A stretch of 64,000 nucleotides of DNA, taken from Tenodera sinensis. Its lineage: Eukaryota; Arthropoda; Insecta; Mantodea; Mantidae. How positions within the stretch are numbered: position 1 is the stretch's first letter; every line of letters begins with the position of its first letter. The DNA lies in NCBI GenBank assembly GCA_030765045.1, contig CM060969.1, positions 41,784,716-41,848,715 of the forward strand, given 5' to 3'. Shown piece by piece: positions 22,405 through 35,939 of the stretch. The notes beneath the pieces were generated by a model. That model was not told the origin of the DNA and ran no database searches. It was given only the letters and a program-made list of their open reading frames with translations. The position numbers and the translations under genes were made by a program.

Positions 22405-24940
22405 ATGGAAGAAGTAAAGGAGGCGAGGCAACAAGCAAAGGAGTTAGTTACAGAGATGAGTGGTCGGGGGAGTTAGGAAGATAAGAAGTCGAAAGGAAGA
22501 TAGTGAAACAGTTAATGAGTGTTGAGTGATGTATCGTCAAAGTCAGGAAATTAAGAAAGAAATGAGTGAGTAAAGGTTACGAGAAGAAAACAGCTGTGAG
22601 TTGCAATATCACGCAAGGCTGTAGACGTGTTAAAGTCTACAAAAGTGCAAGAGTTTTTTGGCGGAAAAAAAGAAAGAAAAAGTAATTGAACTGGACTTTA
22701 ATCGTTTTTGTCACATGGTGTCAGAAGTGGAATTTGTCAAATTCTCATTTCGTTGCAATAATTTTAAATGACTGAAGATATGACAATGAAATCAATCACG
22801 AGAATAAATTGTTACACAAATTGAGTTTAAAGATACAGTTCTGAAAAATCCGAAGAGTAAAGATATTTATATATGACAGTTTTGTGCACTAATACTTAAA
22901 TAACGTGCAGTATTTACTTTTTTTCAAAATTACGATTTTTGCATAGTGTAAGACAGCTTGTTAATTATTATAGTGGAACTTAAATATCCAAACATTCGAT
23001 TAAAAGGTTACATCTGAAATTTATATTTTAGCAAAACAGTCCTCTTTCGACTCATTCAATTTTACTTGAGGCACTGCTTAAAATTTTCTCCATATTGCTC
23101 AGATAACTGATAAAGTGTTCGATGGTATTCCGTATTCTTTGGCGATTTTTTCTTCAAACTCTTTTTGACTTCTCGAATGTCGGAGACGAAGTCTTTTACT
23201 GGATACGCGGTTTACTAAGATATACAGTGGTATTGATTTACAACATACTGAACAGTAGGAAATTCAAGCGAAAACTAAAGGCGCACGTGTTTTAAACAAG
23301 GGGAAGTGGGTTCAGGTGAGAAGCTCAAGGCCGGTAGCTAGGAAAGCTCTTCCAGCCCTAAACAGAATTCCAGTGCATTCCGACAAAACAATCTCTGAGC
23401 AATGACCTTCGCAGGAAAAAAATGGATGAATTTGCATTAAATTTCCGCGTCTAAATCAATTATCGAGTTCTATATTTCTCTTCGAATTAACGAAAATGAA
23501 ATTCGAATTACAGGTGATATTTTATATTGCTTTAATAAATAATTCAAGGAACAAAGAAATATCTTGGAATTAAGGACGATTTATAATTATAACGTTCAAA
23601 TTATCCTATTTCCACTGTATAGTACAATTAAAATAAAATGTTTTACAAAGAAATAAAAAATAAGACATGCCTGCATGAAATTTAAAACTCTCAAAAACTG
23701 TAGTATAGCAAAATGTGGGAAAAATTATTAAAATGAAAACGTATAGATAAAAACTACAAAGTGTAGAAATTCCACCTGGATTCCCGTAAACTGTGCACTT
23801 AATAGCCTGTTGCTTGCTCAAAACCTTTCCGATATTGTTTAATAGTGCTAAGGGTACACCCAAGTGAAAAAAGGTAATTTTCTAAAGTACTGGAGTTAGA
23901 GAATTAATTTTTTGCACAGGTATTACTAAAGAAATGTGCATACCAAATTTCTTTCCAATATTTAATCACATTCCTGATATATTAATTGATTTATATAAAT
24001 AGTACAAAGTGTAAAAATGTCATAAAGCAGGGCATTATAATAATATTTTTTTAGAAAAGGTATAAGAAACATCAAAAATTCCAAACGGACATTTTATTGC
24101 ACATATTGTGAACTGTATTGGAACAAAATTGTTAGATCTATAGCTAGATTTTTGAGGAAGAAGATAGATTTTAAATATGAGAAATTGTTTCTAAGAAAAG
24201 TTTAAAGTTTAAATGGAAGGTGCGAGTATGTCGATATAAAAGGCAAAGGCAGGGGCGCACCACTTTAAAAATAGCGTCCAAAACATGTGCTGCCCCTCCC
24301 TAGTGAATTAAAACTTCCCAAATATATCCTTTAAAGTACTGATATCGTTTATTTTTTAACCAAATAGGCTAAAATATCAATTACCTTAAATGAATTGAAT
24401 ACAGAAAGGTGGATGTTCACACCATCATAAAAGCAAGATGCCCAGCAGTGAGGACATTAATAAATTAATGAATCAACAATGGCTCTGCTTAAGCACTCAC
24501 TCAAAAGAAAAACTTCACGAGATACAGCCTTAAAAACCAGTAGCCGTGTAAATTTATGCGCCTTTTTCAATTATAGGGCCTATTTAACTATGACTCGTAT
24601 AAAATGCCTTGATGTGGATGATGAAATGCAGAAGCAGTTAATGAACAGTGACCGGGTTACGACTTCCACAAGCGCAGAAAAAGATGGACGAGAGGAAGGA
24701 GGAATAAGAACAAATAAATCTACTCAAGATAAACGATCCTTCTGCAACATAAAATGCGCGAGCTTTATGCCTTTCATGATTGCCTGTTGAAGGATGTGTT
24801 ACAGAGGTTCCGCTGATATTTTTACAGCCTTATTTTGATAACATTTACTTCACTGTCATACAGGAAGTGACTTTGACATGAATAATAATTTATAATCGTC
24901 TACTGACCTCCAATTTTTACTTTCTTTACCACGTAAATAC
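22405..24940. other. unassigned AT-rich stretch
   Basis: A 103-codon frame (24479-24790, +) is not recognised and has no splice, promoter or poly(A) support. Nothing else is seen. Confidence 0.5.
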
Positions 24941-24944
24941 AAGT

Positions 24945-25003
24945 ACATATTGCATTCCATCCAAAAAATTTTACCGAGGTTTCTCTGGAAACACACGTTC
25001 TAT

Positions 25004-25078
<75 letters not shown>

Positions 25079-25195
25079 GTGTATGTGTGTGTGTGCGTGC
25101 GTGCTTGCTGCGACCTGAAGATTTTCAAGTGAATTCCCCCACATTACAATACCCTCCACATTGAACATTTTTCGAAAGTTCTAATTTTGTTAAAA
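24945..25195 (-). repeat. Rep-A copy 4, partial
   Basis: Starts with the Rep-A head (TTGCATTCCATCCAAAAAAT, ACCGAGGTTTCTCTGGAAAC) and ends with GAAGATTTTC and ATTCCCCCACATTACAATAC. The middle has been replaced by the GT microsatellite. Confidence 0.75.
25005..25100 (+). repeat. (GT)n microsatellite inside Rep-A
   Basis: About 45 GT units with a few GTAT and GTGC interruptions, placed where other Rep-A copies carry a short GTGTGT word. Confidence 0.95.
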
Positions 25196-25214
25196 ATGAC
25201 TAACTTTTTGTGTT

Positions 25215-25425
25215 GTTTAACGCCCGCTTTACTACATGTGGCACCATGGACAATGACACTGATGATACATGGAATGAAAATGGAACACCGGTAGAATGAG
25301 ATTGCGGAGGAAACCGGAGAACCCGGAGGAAAGCCGCCCCAGCGCCGCTTTGTCCATCACAAATCCCACATACGGTCGCCTGGGATCGAACCTGGTGAGA
25401 GGCGTGTAGAAGCAGACGAAGTATT
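25215..25425 (-). mobile_element. tRNA-derived SINE, head-truncated
   Basis: On the minus strand a perfect B box GGTTCGATCCC (in 25382-25395) precedes a body with GTGGGATTTGTGATGGACAA and a CCGGGTTCTCCGGTTTCC block. The same post-B-box body occurs in the SINE at 48785-48968, so the two belong to one family. It lies between two Rep-A copies. Confidence 0.65.
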
Positions 25426-25426
25426 G

Positions 25427-26130
25427 TATTCCACCCAAAATTTGGATACCGAGGTTTCACCGGAAATATACGTTTTGAGGCCCCCTGAGTAAAAAAAGGC
25501 AGTTTTAGAAAAAGCTTCATGTGTGTATCTGTGAACAGCGTAACTCAAAAAGGAAAATACAGTTAAAAACCAAATTTAAGTTTAATATCCTTAAAGAATG
25601 GGACACGAATATTTTGAAGAAAATTCCTCCAGCCTAAACTAACCTTTACACCGAAAATTTTGATGTCGAAGTTGGCTCAAACGATTTTGATTAAAATGCC
25701 ACAGTATAAGATATTTTTATGGAAAATAAAATGTAAACTTTGAATTTTCTGGCTAGAGCCCACATAGTCCTGTTTACTTGACGACTTTTGCATAATTGGT
25801 AAACCGTAAGCGATAGACAGAATCTTACTATAAACAAATGTAGATTTCGTTAAAACAGACATTTATGTGCAAATAAATTTATTGTGGAGTGAATCATTTC
25901 GAAGATATTCCTTGTAATTTGTGTGAGTTTTGCAATACTTAAGCTGTCGTTAAATGGAAGATCGTTATTCATTTTTTACTATCTTAGCCTTGCAAAGAGA
26001 ACGGAATTTGAAAGTTTTGACTGTCACTCAAAGTATTTCCATATTTCCCTTGCATCTACAAGGAAATAAGCAGTAACATAGTTTCTACAAATGTTCATCT
26101 CAATTGACATGATGAAGGGGAAAAAACAAT
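25427..26130 (-). repeat. Rep-A copy 5, long copy
   Basis: Starts with GTATTGTATTCCACCCAAAA and contains the blocks CACCGGAAATATACGTTTTG, GTGTGTATCTGTGAACAGCG, CGATTTTGATTAAAATGCC, GACTTTTGCATAATTGGT, AGTGAATCATTTCGAAG, AAATGGAAGATCGTTATTC and CCCTTGCATCTACAAGG. It is one of the best preserved copies. No open frame is conserved between copies. Confidence 0.85.
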
Positions 26131-26139
26131 GGACTTCTA

Positions 26140-27040
26140 CTATTTGAGCTACAGTAATAAAATAAACATTCAAGTCTATTTTCCCCAATTTTCAACCCCA
26201 ATGGGTACGCTAGCTAAGATAAATTTTGAGAACATCCTATGCAAGCTTTCGAGAACGTTTTCAATATTTCCTCTTTTGTAGCGGAAAGAACAAAAGGGGA
26301 TAGAAAATAACACAGGAGTTTGGAAAACCCAAATCCCCGTGGTTTAATTAACTGAAGTGGAGTCTACGGGCCTGGTAGCGTGTATGTGTGTGGAGACCTC
26401 TAGCGGCCGCCAGCCGCACTACTACAAGAAACAGCAAGAAGACCGCGCTCCAGTGTGGGGAAGGAAAATGAAGACTCCTAAGGGAATTTGTTATACACTC
26501 TATGAAGTGAGGCACAATGTTGTTTGAGTATACACATTGGAATAATGCTGGCTGCCATTTCCATGCAAGTTGTGAGGGAATAAAACCGCTTACTTCATTT
26601 TTATGCAACGTTTTCGAAGATATTTCATTTCCTCCTCGCATTTCTAGAGATGAAACTGTTAATGAAGTGAAGTAAAAGTGGTATCGATGCATAGAATAAA
26701 TATGTGGAGGAAAGCAGGATGGAAGAAACGTAACCAGGAAAATTGAAGTTAACAGCGGGATGACAGGAAGATTCTTCTTCCTCTTCTTCCATACATTTAG
26801 ATCATTTTAAACCTTTTCTTGTTTCTAACCTACCCAAAATTGCTGCGGAATTTTTTATGGTTGTATTCAGTTCTTCAATGGTCTTATTCTCTAAAAACAT
26901 TTCAAGCAATCTAGATACGGATCTCTTAAATCCATTACTTTCGCCAGTGAGTTGATAGTTTCAATATTTTCTCGTTTGCTATAAATTTAAATCATTCATT
27001 CTTCATAGTCTTCATTAATAGTCTTTTTACCTTCTCTATT
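26140..27040. other. unassigned; GC-rich patch at 26370-26470
   Basis: A CpG cluster surrounds GCGGCCGC (26403-26410). The 114-codon minus-strand frame over it (26348-26692) is not recognised. Confidence 0.4.
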
Positions 27041-27047
27041 ACGTGTA

Positions 27048-27745
27048 ATAAGTAGGGGAACTACTGTAGGTATTACACCCAAAAATTCGATATCGAAATT
27101 TCACCTAGACTTCCTTTATCCACGAAAGGCATTTTTTGAATAAGCTACGTGTGTGCCTGTGAACAGCATAACTCAAAAACTAAAGGTCAGTTAAATACCA
27201 AACCTGATATTTAAGTCCAGTATTTTTCAAGTATACGATAGAAAGATGTATAGAAAATCCCCCACTCTAGACTATCCTTTATTTGGAATAATTTTTAACA
27301 TCTTGATTTTATAAAAAATTGCCCTGAAGATTTTGATTAAAATAGCGTATTTTTAACACATTTTTATGACCAATGAACTGTAGGTATATCTTGAATTTTC
27401 TGTAAATATTCTTAGTCCTTTTCATTCTGGATGAAACTTGCATAAGACATAGACAAAAAGTTACTGCACAACAATGTAGATCTCGATAAAACAAAATTTA
27501 TCTAAAATACATTTCTATGGAGTGAACTATTTCTGAGGTATTCCTTGTTATTTGATTTTCCAAAACGTATACTTTTTCTCAAATAGGAAACCGTTATTTA
27601 TTTGTTTTATCTCTTGGTCATACAAAGAGAAAGGAGTTTCAAAGACAGAGACCAGCTTTAAAAGATTTCAATATGATTTAAAGTCTACTGTATTGTCATA
27701 TGTCCCTTGCACCTGCAAGAAAATTAGCAAAATATAATTTCATGG
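27048..27745 (-). repeat. Rep-A copy 6, long copy
   Basis: Begins with AGTAGGGGAACTACTG and TTACACCCAAAAATTCG. It continues through GTGTGTGCCTGTGAACAGCA, CCCCACTCTAGACTATCC, GATTTTGATTAAAATAGCG and GGTATTCCTTGTTATTTG to CCCTTGCACCTGCAAG, without the last terminal block. Confidence 0.85.
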
Positions 27746-27749
27746 TCAC

Positions 27750-30300
27750 CACAATTCCTTTTTAACTGGAAACCCCACTCGGTTTTTCATATAGAATCAA
27801 AGAACTTCGTCTAAAATATGTTTTACTAAACCAAACATTTTATAAAAATATTTAAGAGTTTAATAAATATACTATCTCAGTTTAAATACAGACAGATTTT
27901 GTTTACAAATGTATCAAATATTTTACACAATAATGGTTGGTATGCTAATAAAGTGATTCAGGCAGAAGTAGCAAAAATAAAAATGTTTTAAATTATTGGG
28001 GTTTCTATTTAACGGTAACACATGAAGTATTCTTGAAAATATGTAGTTAATATCACTGCTTTACCCTCTTAAATGAAGAAACATTCAATTTTTTTAATCC
28101 GTTGCTTTCAAGATAATCTGCTGGAAATCTTTTGAAATACCAAAATAATACCAAAATCAATAACTGGCTGAAATTTCAGGAAAGAAATTAATTAATGCAG
28201 ATGGAGACATGCCTCAAAACTGCATTTCTATTGTATTTTATACTAATATCGACTCTGAAGTGCATGAAGAAAGAGACATTAATACTTCAGCATGAGATTC
28301 CACGTGCTGAGCTTGCCAGGAATTACCAAAGTCACAAATAAAACCTAATTAAGATAAACGCAACCAATTCTTCTGTGTCACCACTTTTTTTATGTAGACT
28401 TCGAGCGGTGAAGTCTGATGACATTCCTGTTGAATCTCAACTTCGCATTTACGCCCCAATTACGTTTGCTTTGGTTTATTTAATACGCTAATGAGGTACT
28501 ATTTAAAGCGTTTCTTCTATCTTCCTGTTTTCTTCTAATGCAGCCGACCAATTGGATATTAAGAATCTTGTTTGTGTTTTGTCTTTCCGTCTTTCTAAAA
28601 GAACATATTGCTTTTATTTTTACAACTGCATTTGATGCACCAATCTCTCTATTTCCTATGAGTATTTCTCCATTGTTCTCCTAATTCCTCGAAATAAGTA
28701 GTTTTAATATCATATCTCAATTTAAAAGCGTTAAAAATACCTTTTGAGAGCAGGATTATCAAATAAATGCAGATAAAAAGCAATAAAAATATCAATACCT
28801 TCTTTACTGTGTAATTCTGAACTTGGGTTAGTAAACAAACATCTCAAAGAATAATGGCAGTATCAAACATTATATTTCTACTTTCAATAAAAGACTATAA
28901 TATGAACATTATTCTTAAAGGTTTTATTATAATTCTTTTTATTTTAGTGATGAACTATTTTTTCCAAATAACTGTCATTTGTTACGCTTTGTCTAGATGG
29001 CAGTTATTGCTTGGGAAAGCCTTCATTCTGAATAAACGATTTGTAACACAAAAATGACATGATTATCCATACAGAGGGGTCATAGATTAAAATGGCTCAA
29101 GCCTCAAAAATTACTATTAAACATTTAGTAGCTCAAAGTGAACCTCCATAAACACATTTAGTCTGAGAATTTAGACGGTCAGTTAAGCGTGTTAATAATG
29201 TTAACGAATAATGAATATAACCTCATTTTTACCATATCAAGTGGTTGAATGCCTCCCATTGTTAGAATGAGCTGTCCACGATCCTATTGTAAATCTCTCA
29301 TGTCTACCATTTTTGGAACCACCGTATTGGGTCTACAATATTCAGGAATTCATTGTTGAAATGTTATTCAAAAGTGGAAGAAATATTTATAAGTTCAAAT
29401 TTTTAGTGTTATATTCTGTTTTTACTTTCTAGTTCTGTATTTTGCTTTCAAAATTACACTAGCTGTGATATTTATGAAGTAATTCAGAGATACAAATATT
29501 GATGCGCTTGTATTTTCTTTGATATAGCAATGTTCCAATATTTTTTCTCAGCATCTTGTGATTTTTTATTGCACGAAATGCATATCTCAATCATTTGGGG
29601 GTTTTCCTTCTGTGTATATTGATTATGCAAGTCACTTTTATATAATACTTAGACAATGAGGATCAATATTTCAGAATAGTTTACAGCTAAACTAATCAAC
29701 ATTTCTCAAAAAAAGTCCAAGCAAAATATTTTATTACGGTCTAACAGCACATACATGAAATTTGAATAAAAATCTCTAATCGTTAATCGCGAGTAGAATT
29801 ATGAAACATTTCAAAATTAGAATCTAAGATTAAATAAAATAATTAATTTAGTAATAATGGCTTAACTTAGAGGTTCCGATCTGGACGTTTTATCTATAAA
29901 GCACATACCACTTATCACGTAAAATTTGTTAAGAATTGTATATTTTAGTATTTTTTTAGTATAGAATTGTGACAGAATGGAGGCGAACAAAAGAATAACA
30001 AGGGGGAAGAATGGAGGAAAGAAATTGTTGTTTAACGACGCTCTCAGTAGACCTCACACTTGCAAATGTCCTTGGGTCCTGTTCACTTGGAGAATATAAG
30101 AGTTTCCAAGTGCACTCAATGATGCAACCTGCAAAAGTTCCATTGTATTCCAGAGAATAGATCAAACAGAATAGTTGACGTCATAGCCATTCAACTTGGT
30201 TCGTCTACGGGAATCATTATGGATGCTACTGACAAATGGGAAACAGATGAAGACCAGGCGACTGGATTTCACACAGAAAACAGCACCATCTTTGAGTGCC
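27750..30300. other. unassigned AT-rich stretch
   Basis: A short frame at 28854-29057 (+) is hydrophobic but unsupported. No repeat or gene is recognised. Confidence 0.5.
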
Positions 30301-30304
30301 TCTG

Positions 30305-30500
30305 TGATCTAGTCTCTAGCGGCTAGCATGGAAGCCTTCAAATCCAAAGGTCGTGGGTTTGATTCCTGGCTAGAGTGTGGGTATTTTTCTTTAGTGTTAT
30401 TTCCCACTCTCCCTAGGGTCTGGAAGCAGGAATGAGAGTGTGAATGTGTGTGTAAATTTAATGTAGGTAATGGCCAAAAGTAATACAAATCCAAGAACTA
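30305..30500 (+). mobile_element. tRNA-derived SINE
   Basis: TCTAGCGGCTAGCATGG resembles an A-box region and GTGGGTTTGATTCCTGGC (30352-30370) is a B box with one change. The body follows with GAATGAGAGTGTGAATGTGT. No clear A-rich tail. Confidence 0.5.
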
Positions 30501-30669
30501 CCACCACTTTAATCAAGTGAGCATCAATGATGTTGAGCAATTGTTCCAAGGGTAAAAAGACGCCTATATGATCATATATCATGCTTCAGTTAATGTTGTT
30601 GGCTTACTAATTCGAAACAGGAATACTGTCCCGTGTTTTTTCATATCTTCTGCAGGAATTAATATCTTA

Positions 30670-31110
30670 AGCCATTGGCCTTCAGTGATTTTAACTAGGG
30701 ATATTGAAATTGTATTATACGTAAATATGTCCAATACACTTATTGCCAATAAAGTGCCGTTTCGCCAAAATAAAATAATTTGTGTCAAACATTTGAAATA
30801 TTTGGAGCCATCTTCTTGACGAATAAATGGTTTATTATTTCTCTAACTGTCGTGCAAACATTGTGTGAGCAATGCTGTAATATCTTTTTATCTTAATTGG
30901 AATGAATTTAGTCACACTTTTATGTTAAAATGTCATTTGAAGTTTAATTTTTAATAGAGATTTGGCAACGTCAGTTAATATTAAATTATGTCTAAATTTT
31001 TTTTCTATATACAAATCGTGTTTTAGATAAGGGCCATTTCCATATATATTTGAGACCAAAATAATGTTTGATGCATTTGCAACTTTGTTGACAATTGTTT
31101 TAACTTAAAT
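30670..31110. mobile_element. foldback element, copy F2 (core inverted, right arm partly deleted)
   Basis: The left arm (about 30670-30928) matches that of F1 in the same orientation, including TGTCCAATA, CTTGACGAATAAATGG, TTTATTATTTC and AACTGTCGTGCAAACATTGTG. The core (30929-30974) matches the F1 core only after reverse complementing (AAGTTTAATTT and AGAGATTTGG on opposite strands). A remnant of the right arm (CCATATATATTTGAGACC and TTGACAATTGTT) lies at about 31030-31105, so the inner right arm is deleted. Confidence 0.65.
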
Positions 31111-31114
31111 TATG

Positions 31115-32190
31115 CATTTATAGCCTATTGTTTATTGCTATGTCAGCCTGCTCTTTAGGTAAATGAGTTTAACCAACACTTTACGTTCTAGTAAATTAAT
31201 AAAGCAATCCCTACTGTAACAAAATTAAACCAACTACCATTGATAATAGTTTGTAAATCTATTAAGGGGATTTTTCTCTTTTGCTAAAAGGTCTAGTGTA
31301 AGAATTTATGTCAATAAGCTCTGTAGCTATATATATATTAAAATAACTGCACAATAAGTAAGTTTAAAAGATGTGTGTTTTTAAGGAAAGCTGGAAATGA
31401 AACAACTGCACTGGAAAGTGGACTCCGACGCTTGATGTATGGCTGTCCCAGAAAGTAAAGCGCCAACCCAAGGCAATAAGATGGTATCAGCAGTCACACC
31501 ATGTAGGAGTTATGTATTTTTAGTGGAGTGTACCGGCGGCGAGCAGAGGAAATGAACTTAGTGCGGCAGAATCTCATACCCTGGAACAGGCCCAGCACGC
31601 AGCAGTTAGTTGGCCAAAGCAATACTTAAAACCTGGGGCTTTGCCAATGCTGCCAGACATTGCGACAAGTGATAGACTCGTGTTTAAGCCCTCTGCTAAA
31701 ATTCATGGAGATGATTCATGACGTAATGATTTATACATACACCTCGTTCAACGCACTCGTTAATATTAATCATGTGACACACACTTGCTCACAAATTCCC
31801 TGGCCTCAGTCAGGTTCTACTCAAGCGGAACGGCTTTTTGGAGCACTGCAGCTCAAGCTAACAGATCGTTCAATAAATAAGTTTCACGAGTCTGGCAAAT
31901 GATGGTGATGAGGTGTGTTCCTAAAACGTGGGCTGTTCAAAGCGGAGCTGCTCTCCCGTATTGCGAATTCTTCGAGCGTACTGGTCATAACTTGATGGTC
32001 GCGATGAATACATAGTTTAGCAGAGAGGTGGTCTGTGGGGGCACTTCTGTTTTAAACAACTATTTCCCATTCATGTCTATTCTATCTAGATGGAACTGTC
32101 TTTCAACGTTCTTGTCCCATTTGTTTCCTTTTTGGTCTCACTTGTGAATAAACATAAACGTTAAAACTTTGTCATCTTTTGGCAAATATC
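31115..32190. other. unassigned stretch
   Basis: A moderate-GC part at 31430-32000 carries an 80-codon frame (31660-31902, +) that I do not recognise. Confidence 0.45.
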
Positions 32191-32195
32191 CAGGG

Positions 32196-33025
32196 GAAAA
32201 AATCTGATGTGTTGCACTCACATGACTTTCGCTACACTTGTAGTAAAAACTCTTACGAACCCTTACTCCTCTTTTTCATGTTGAGATACACATTTGCAGA
32301 AATTACCTTGTTAATTTTCTTGTAGGTGCAAGGGAAATACAAAAGGTTTTGACTGATAGTCAAATCTTTTAAACCTGGTCGCTATATGAGGGCTTTGAAA
32401 TTCCGTTTTCTCTGCACGGTCAAGAGATAAAAAAGTGAATAACGACCTTTCACTTGAGAAGTGTTAAGTATTGTAAAACAACGAACAAGGAACATTTCCG
32501 AAATGGTCCATTCCTAAGAAAATGCATTTGGACATAACGTGTGTTTTAACCAGATACACGTTTTTTGTGTATTAAAATTTGGTCAAAGACTATCTTTACC
32601 AGTTATACAAAAGTCATCAAGATTAAACAGGATTACAAAGGCTAGGTATAGCCAGAAAATACCAAATATACATTTCATTTGCCATAAAATATCTCAAACG
32701 TATGGCATTTCAATCAAAATCGTTAGAACCATTTTCCATGAAAATCATTTTCGAAAAAAAAAAAATCCCTGCAAAGGGGATAGGAGGAGTTGTCTTCAAA
32801 ATCTTCGTATGGCATCCTTGAAAGATATGAAACTTAAATACCAACTTTGGTGTGTAACCAACTTTACGTTTTTGAGTTATGCTGTTCACAGACACGCAGA
32901 ACTGTTTCTACATTTTTTTCTTTTTTTTTAATTCGGTGGTCGTCATATTTCCGGTGAAATATCAACACCGAAATTTTTGGTGGTATACAATACTTTCCCT
33001 ACTTTAGACGTAGCAGATAAACTAA
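32196..33025 (+). repeat. Rep-A copy 7, near full-length reference copy
   Basis: Begins AATCTGATGTGTTGCACTCA and ends near ACAATACTTTCCCTACTT, about 830 bp. Ordered blocks are TTTTCTTGTAGGTGCAAGGG, AAATGGTCCATTCC, GTTATACAAAAGTCATCAAG, CATTTCATTTGCCATAAAAT, TTTCAATCAAAATCG, GTATGGCATCCTTGAAAG and GTTATGCTGTTCACAGACAC. The 130-codon frame at 32539-32931 is a by-product of this copy. Confidence 0.85.
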
Positions 33026-33172
33026 TATAATCCTCGTCCTTCTAAAGCAATTCTACTACACATATTCTGTGGTTTATCAACAGTATTTTAATTACTCAAC
33101 AATAGAAATGGTAGAACTATAGTAGGTGCATTTCTCGAAAGGCTTGGTTAAATTCTTCAAACAATGAGACCT

Positions 33173-33197
33173 CAAAAAAAAAAAAAAAAAAAAAAAA
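33173..33197 (+). repeat. poly(A) run
   Basis: About 25 A, with no recognisable retroposon body immediately upstream. Confidence 0.9.
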
Positions 33198-33415
33198 TCG
33201 ATCACCTGAATTAGTTATTAAAAGCTCTATGTTTATAATTAGAAATCATTCATATAATTTAAGTGCGTTTATTGGATCTTTATTTTATATCTAGGTAGCA
33301 TTTTCAAAATTGTTTCGTAGGTTATTTTATTATGTCGGTTTCAATTTTTGAAGTTCTAAGTAGGATGTTAGGTATATTTTGTCGATTCTACATTTCTACA
33401 TTTGTGGAAAGTTGT

Positions 33416-33742
<327 letters not shown>

Positions 33743-33744
33743 GC

Positions 33745-35148
33745 CTTATGCTTGAACATTAGGTCAAGGTTGATGTGACTCCTTTGGGAAGTAATAAATG
33801 TCTTAGACTTTAAGGTGACAATCGTTTTACGGTATTTAGGTAGTGCTTACGAGTCCAAATTCGGGCTCTGCATGTTGTTTATATGATAGACTATGTCCAG
33901 GCAATTGTTGCTGACAACCGCTATGTACGAAACCGTATACGTCGCCTGAAAGCATGCTATTTTATTAATGTAACACTACATTTAAAGATTCCTGAAATAC
34001 GCCAGTACATATAGGATTTCCGGACACAGTCTGGCGATTTTAACTCCTTCATTCACCTCTGACTAGTCACGTAAAGTATCCCTAACGCCCAGTATGATTT
34101 TCAATTCACGATAAAAATCCGCAGACCCTCTCGTTCCATCGCCATCCTCATTGTCATTTTAGAACCGAAGAAAGCGACCACCGCCCTATGGTTGCTTACA
34201 GGTAATGAATGCATCCAATCATCGCTAGGTGCAATGAAGTTCCCTTGAAAGTTTCAACGTTGGACACAAATTACATTTTAAAAGCTGAAAATACTAACAA
34301 AACAGAGAATGTTATCTGAAGCTTATGCTTCGATCTCACTGAGGTGTTTCATGGCGCAGGAGCCTAAGCCCCGTTTCGCACATGTGTCAATAACTTTATG
34401 TGCGTATGGAACCGAAAAGGAAACTCAAAATAGACAAGACAACATAAAAAGGTAAGACAAACTCAAATACTGAAGTTAACTTAAAAGCGGTTGGTTTCAT
34501 TTCTTGGAGAGTTACATTAAATTTAGTCACAAGCTGATATACATAATAAATACACTCATTGAAAATTTAAAGCATACAATGATAACAATGGATCAACATC
34601 TTAAGAAAAAATGAATTTAAGTGTCTTAAAATAATACTCGTGCCAAGATTCGTCATCCCAAATAATGTCTGGCAAAACCATTGATGAAAGTGATAATTTA
34701 AGTCAATAGTCATGCATAATATGGTTAAAATTTTTATAAGTATAAACATTTCGTTTTCGTGCATTTTTAATCGTTAAATGCTTTGTTTTCTTGTGCTCTG
34801 ACCAAGTGTGGTTGCGGAAGTTCAAATCTTTCTTGTAATAATTAACATTATGATTTAAATATTTCAGCAAGTGATGAAAATATTCAAGTTTTCTAAGTGA
34901 TCAAATTTTCATTCAAATAGTTTAATATTTTTATCTCGGTTAAATGAAGGGAATTACGTAATTTTTTCCTTTTGGCTATAAGTGTATAGATTTTTATAAC
35001 CTTAGTTATAATTTCTCCTCTAAAGGCAGCTGCAATACTGCACGTGAAAGTAGGAAAAGCATTCTTACAACCATATACTTTAGAGAAAAGACCTATGATA
35101 ATCTACACAAATAAATATTGAAAATTAAAATTCCAGGCATTTAATGTG

Positions 35149-35180
<32 letters not shown>

Positions 35181-35880
35181 CTTTTTTTTTTCCATTTTTG
35201 GAACTCTTGTCAAGAGCGTAATACTGTTCCTGAACATCAAAAATGGTTTTGGCAGAGTGACTCAACTTCGTGTCTTGATTTTTTTCTTTTTGTTTAGTTG
35301 CATACACACTGTGTACAATTTCCAAAACTTTCAACAAATAGAATTTCTCCAAAAATGGATCAACTGTGTTATATGCATAATTTCAATTATGAAACTTTTG
35401 CATAGTTTTGTTTTATACTTTAATCAATTTCTTATAAATGTAAAGCATATTATTGAGAAAGACGTATGTAGATAACTTCACACACGGACCTATCTAAATT
35501 GAACAGTGTGTAATGAAACGAACTGTATTATTTCCTTTCCCAAGTAAATATTTCGAAAGTGAACACTTTCAGGGTTCAAACCCAGCTTTGTCCCTTATAA
35601 CCTGAAAGTAAACTTACTGCAAGCAAGTCGATGTGTTTCTTTTACTGAACCTTTTTAAATCTTCTCTTTTCATAGTCCAATGTATAATTTGCAATCTTCT
35701 TAATTTGAAACCCTCGTTCCGGTAAGGCACAAGATGCTTTTGTACCAAATATTAAGTTCTACAAGTTTATTCTTTGTCTCGTATCATTTATCATGTTATT
35801 TCTTTTTCTTCCTTCGCTGCAAGGTCCCTCCTCCATTTTCTCCAAGAACTTTGTAGCTCATCTTTCGTTCAATAACTCTG
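33745..35880. other. unassigned stretch
   Basis: Contains a poly(T) run (35152-35191). The region 33780-34410 is of more balanced composition but carries no supported exon. Confidence 0.5.
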
Positions 35881-35888
35881 CATCCAAG

Positions 35889-35929
35889 ATGGCCGCGCAG
35901 GACCGTTTCTCATTGGCTGAGAGAAGCGG
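35889..35929 (+). other. possible first coding exon / promoter motif
   Basis: CCAAGATGGCCGC combines a good start context with a YY1-like motif. The frame reads MAAQDRFSLAERSG and then meets TAA, unless the donor-like GG/GTAATG at 35930 is used. An inverted CCAAT box (ATTGGCTGAG) lies inside. It could be a 5' exon or only a promoter motif. No continuing exon was found. Confidence 0.2.
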
Positions 35930-35939
35930 GTAATGTAAT

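Noticed and set aside
24479..24790. 103-codon plus-strand frame
   Set aside because: No domain, no supporting signals; length is within chance for this base composition.
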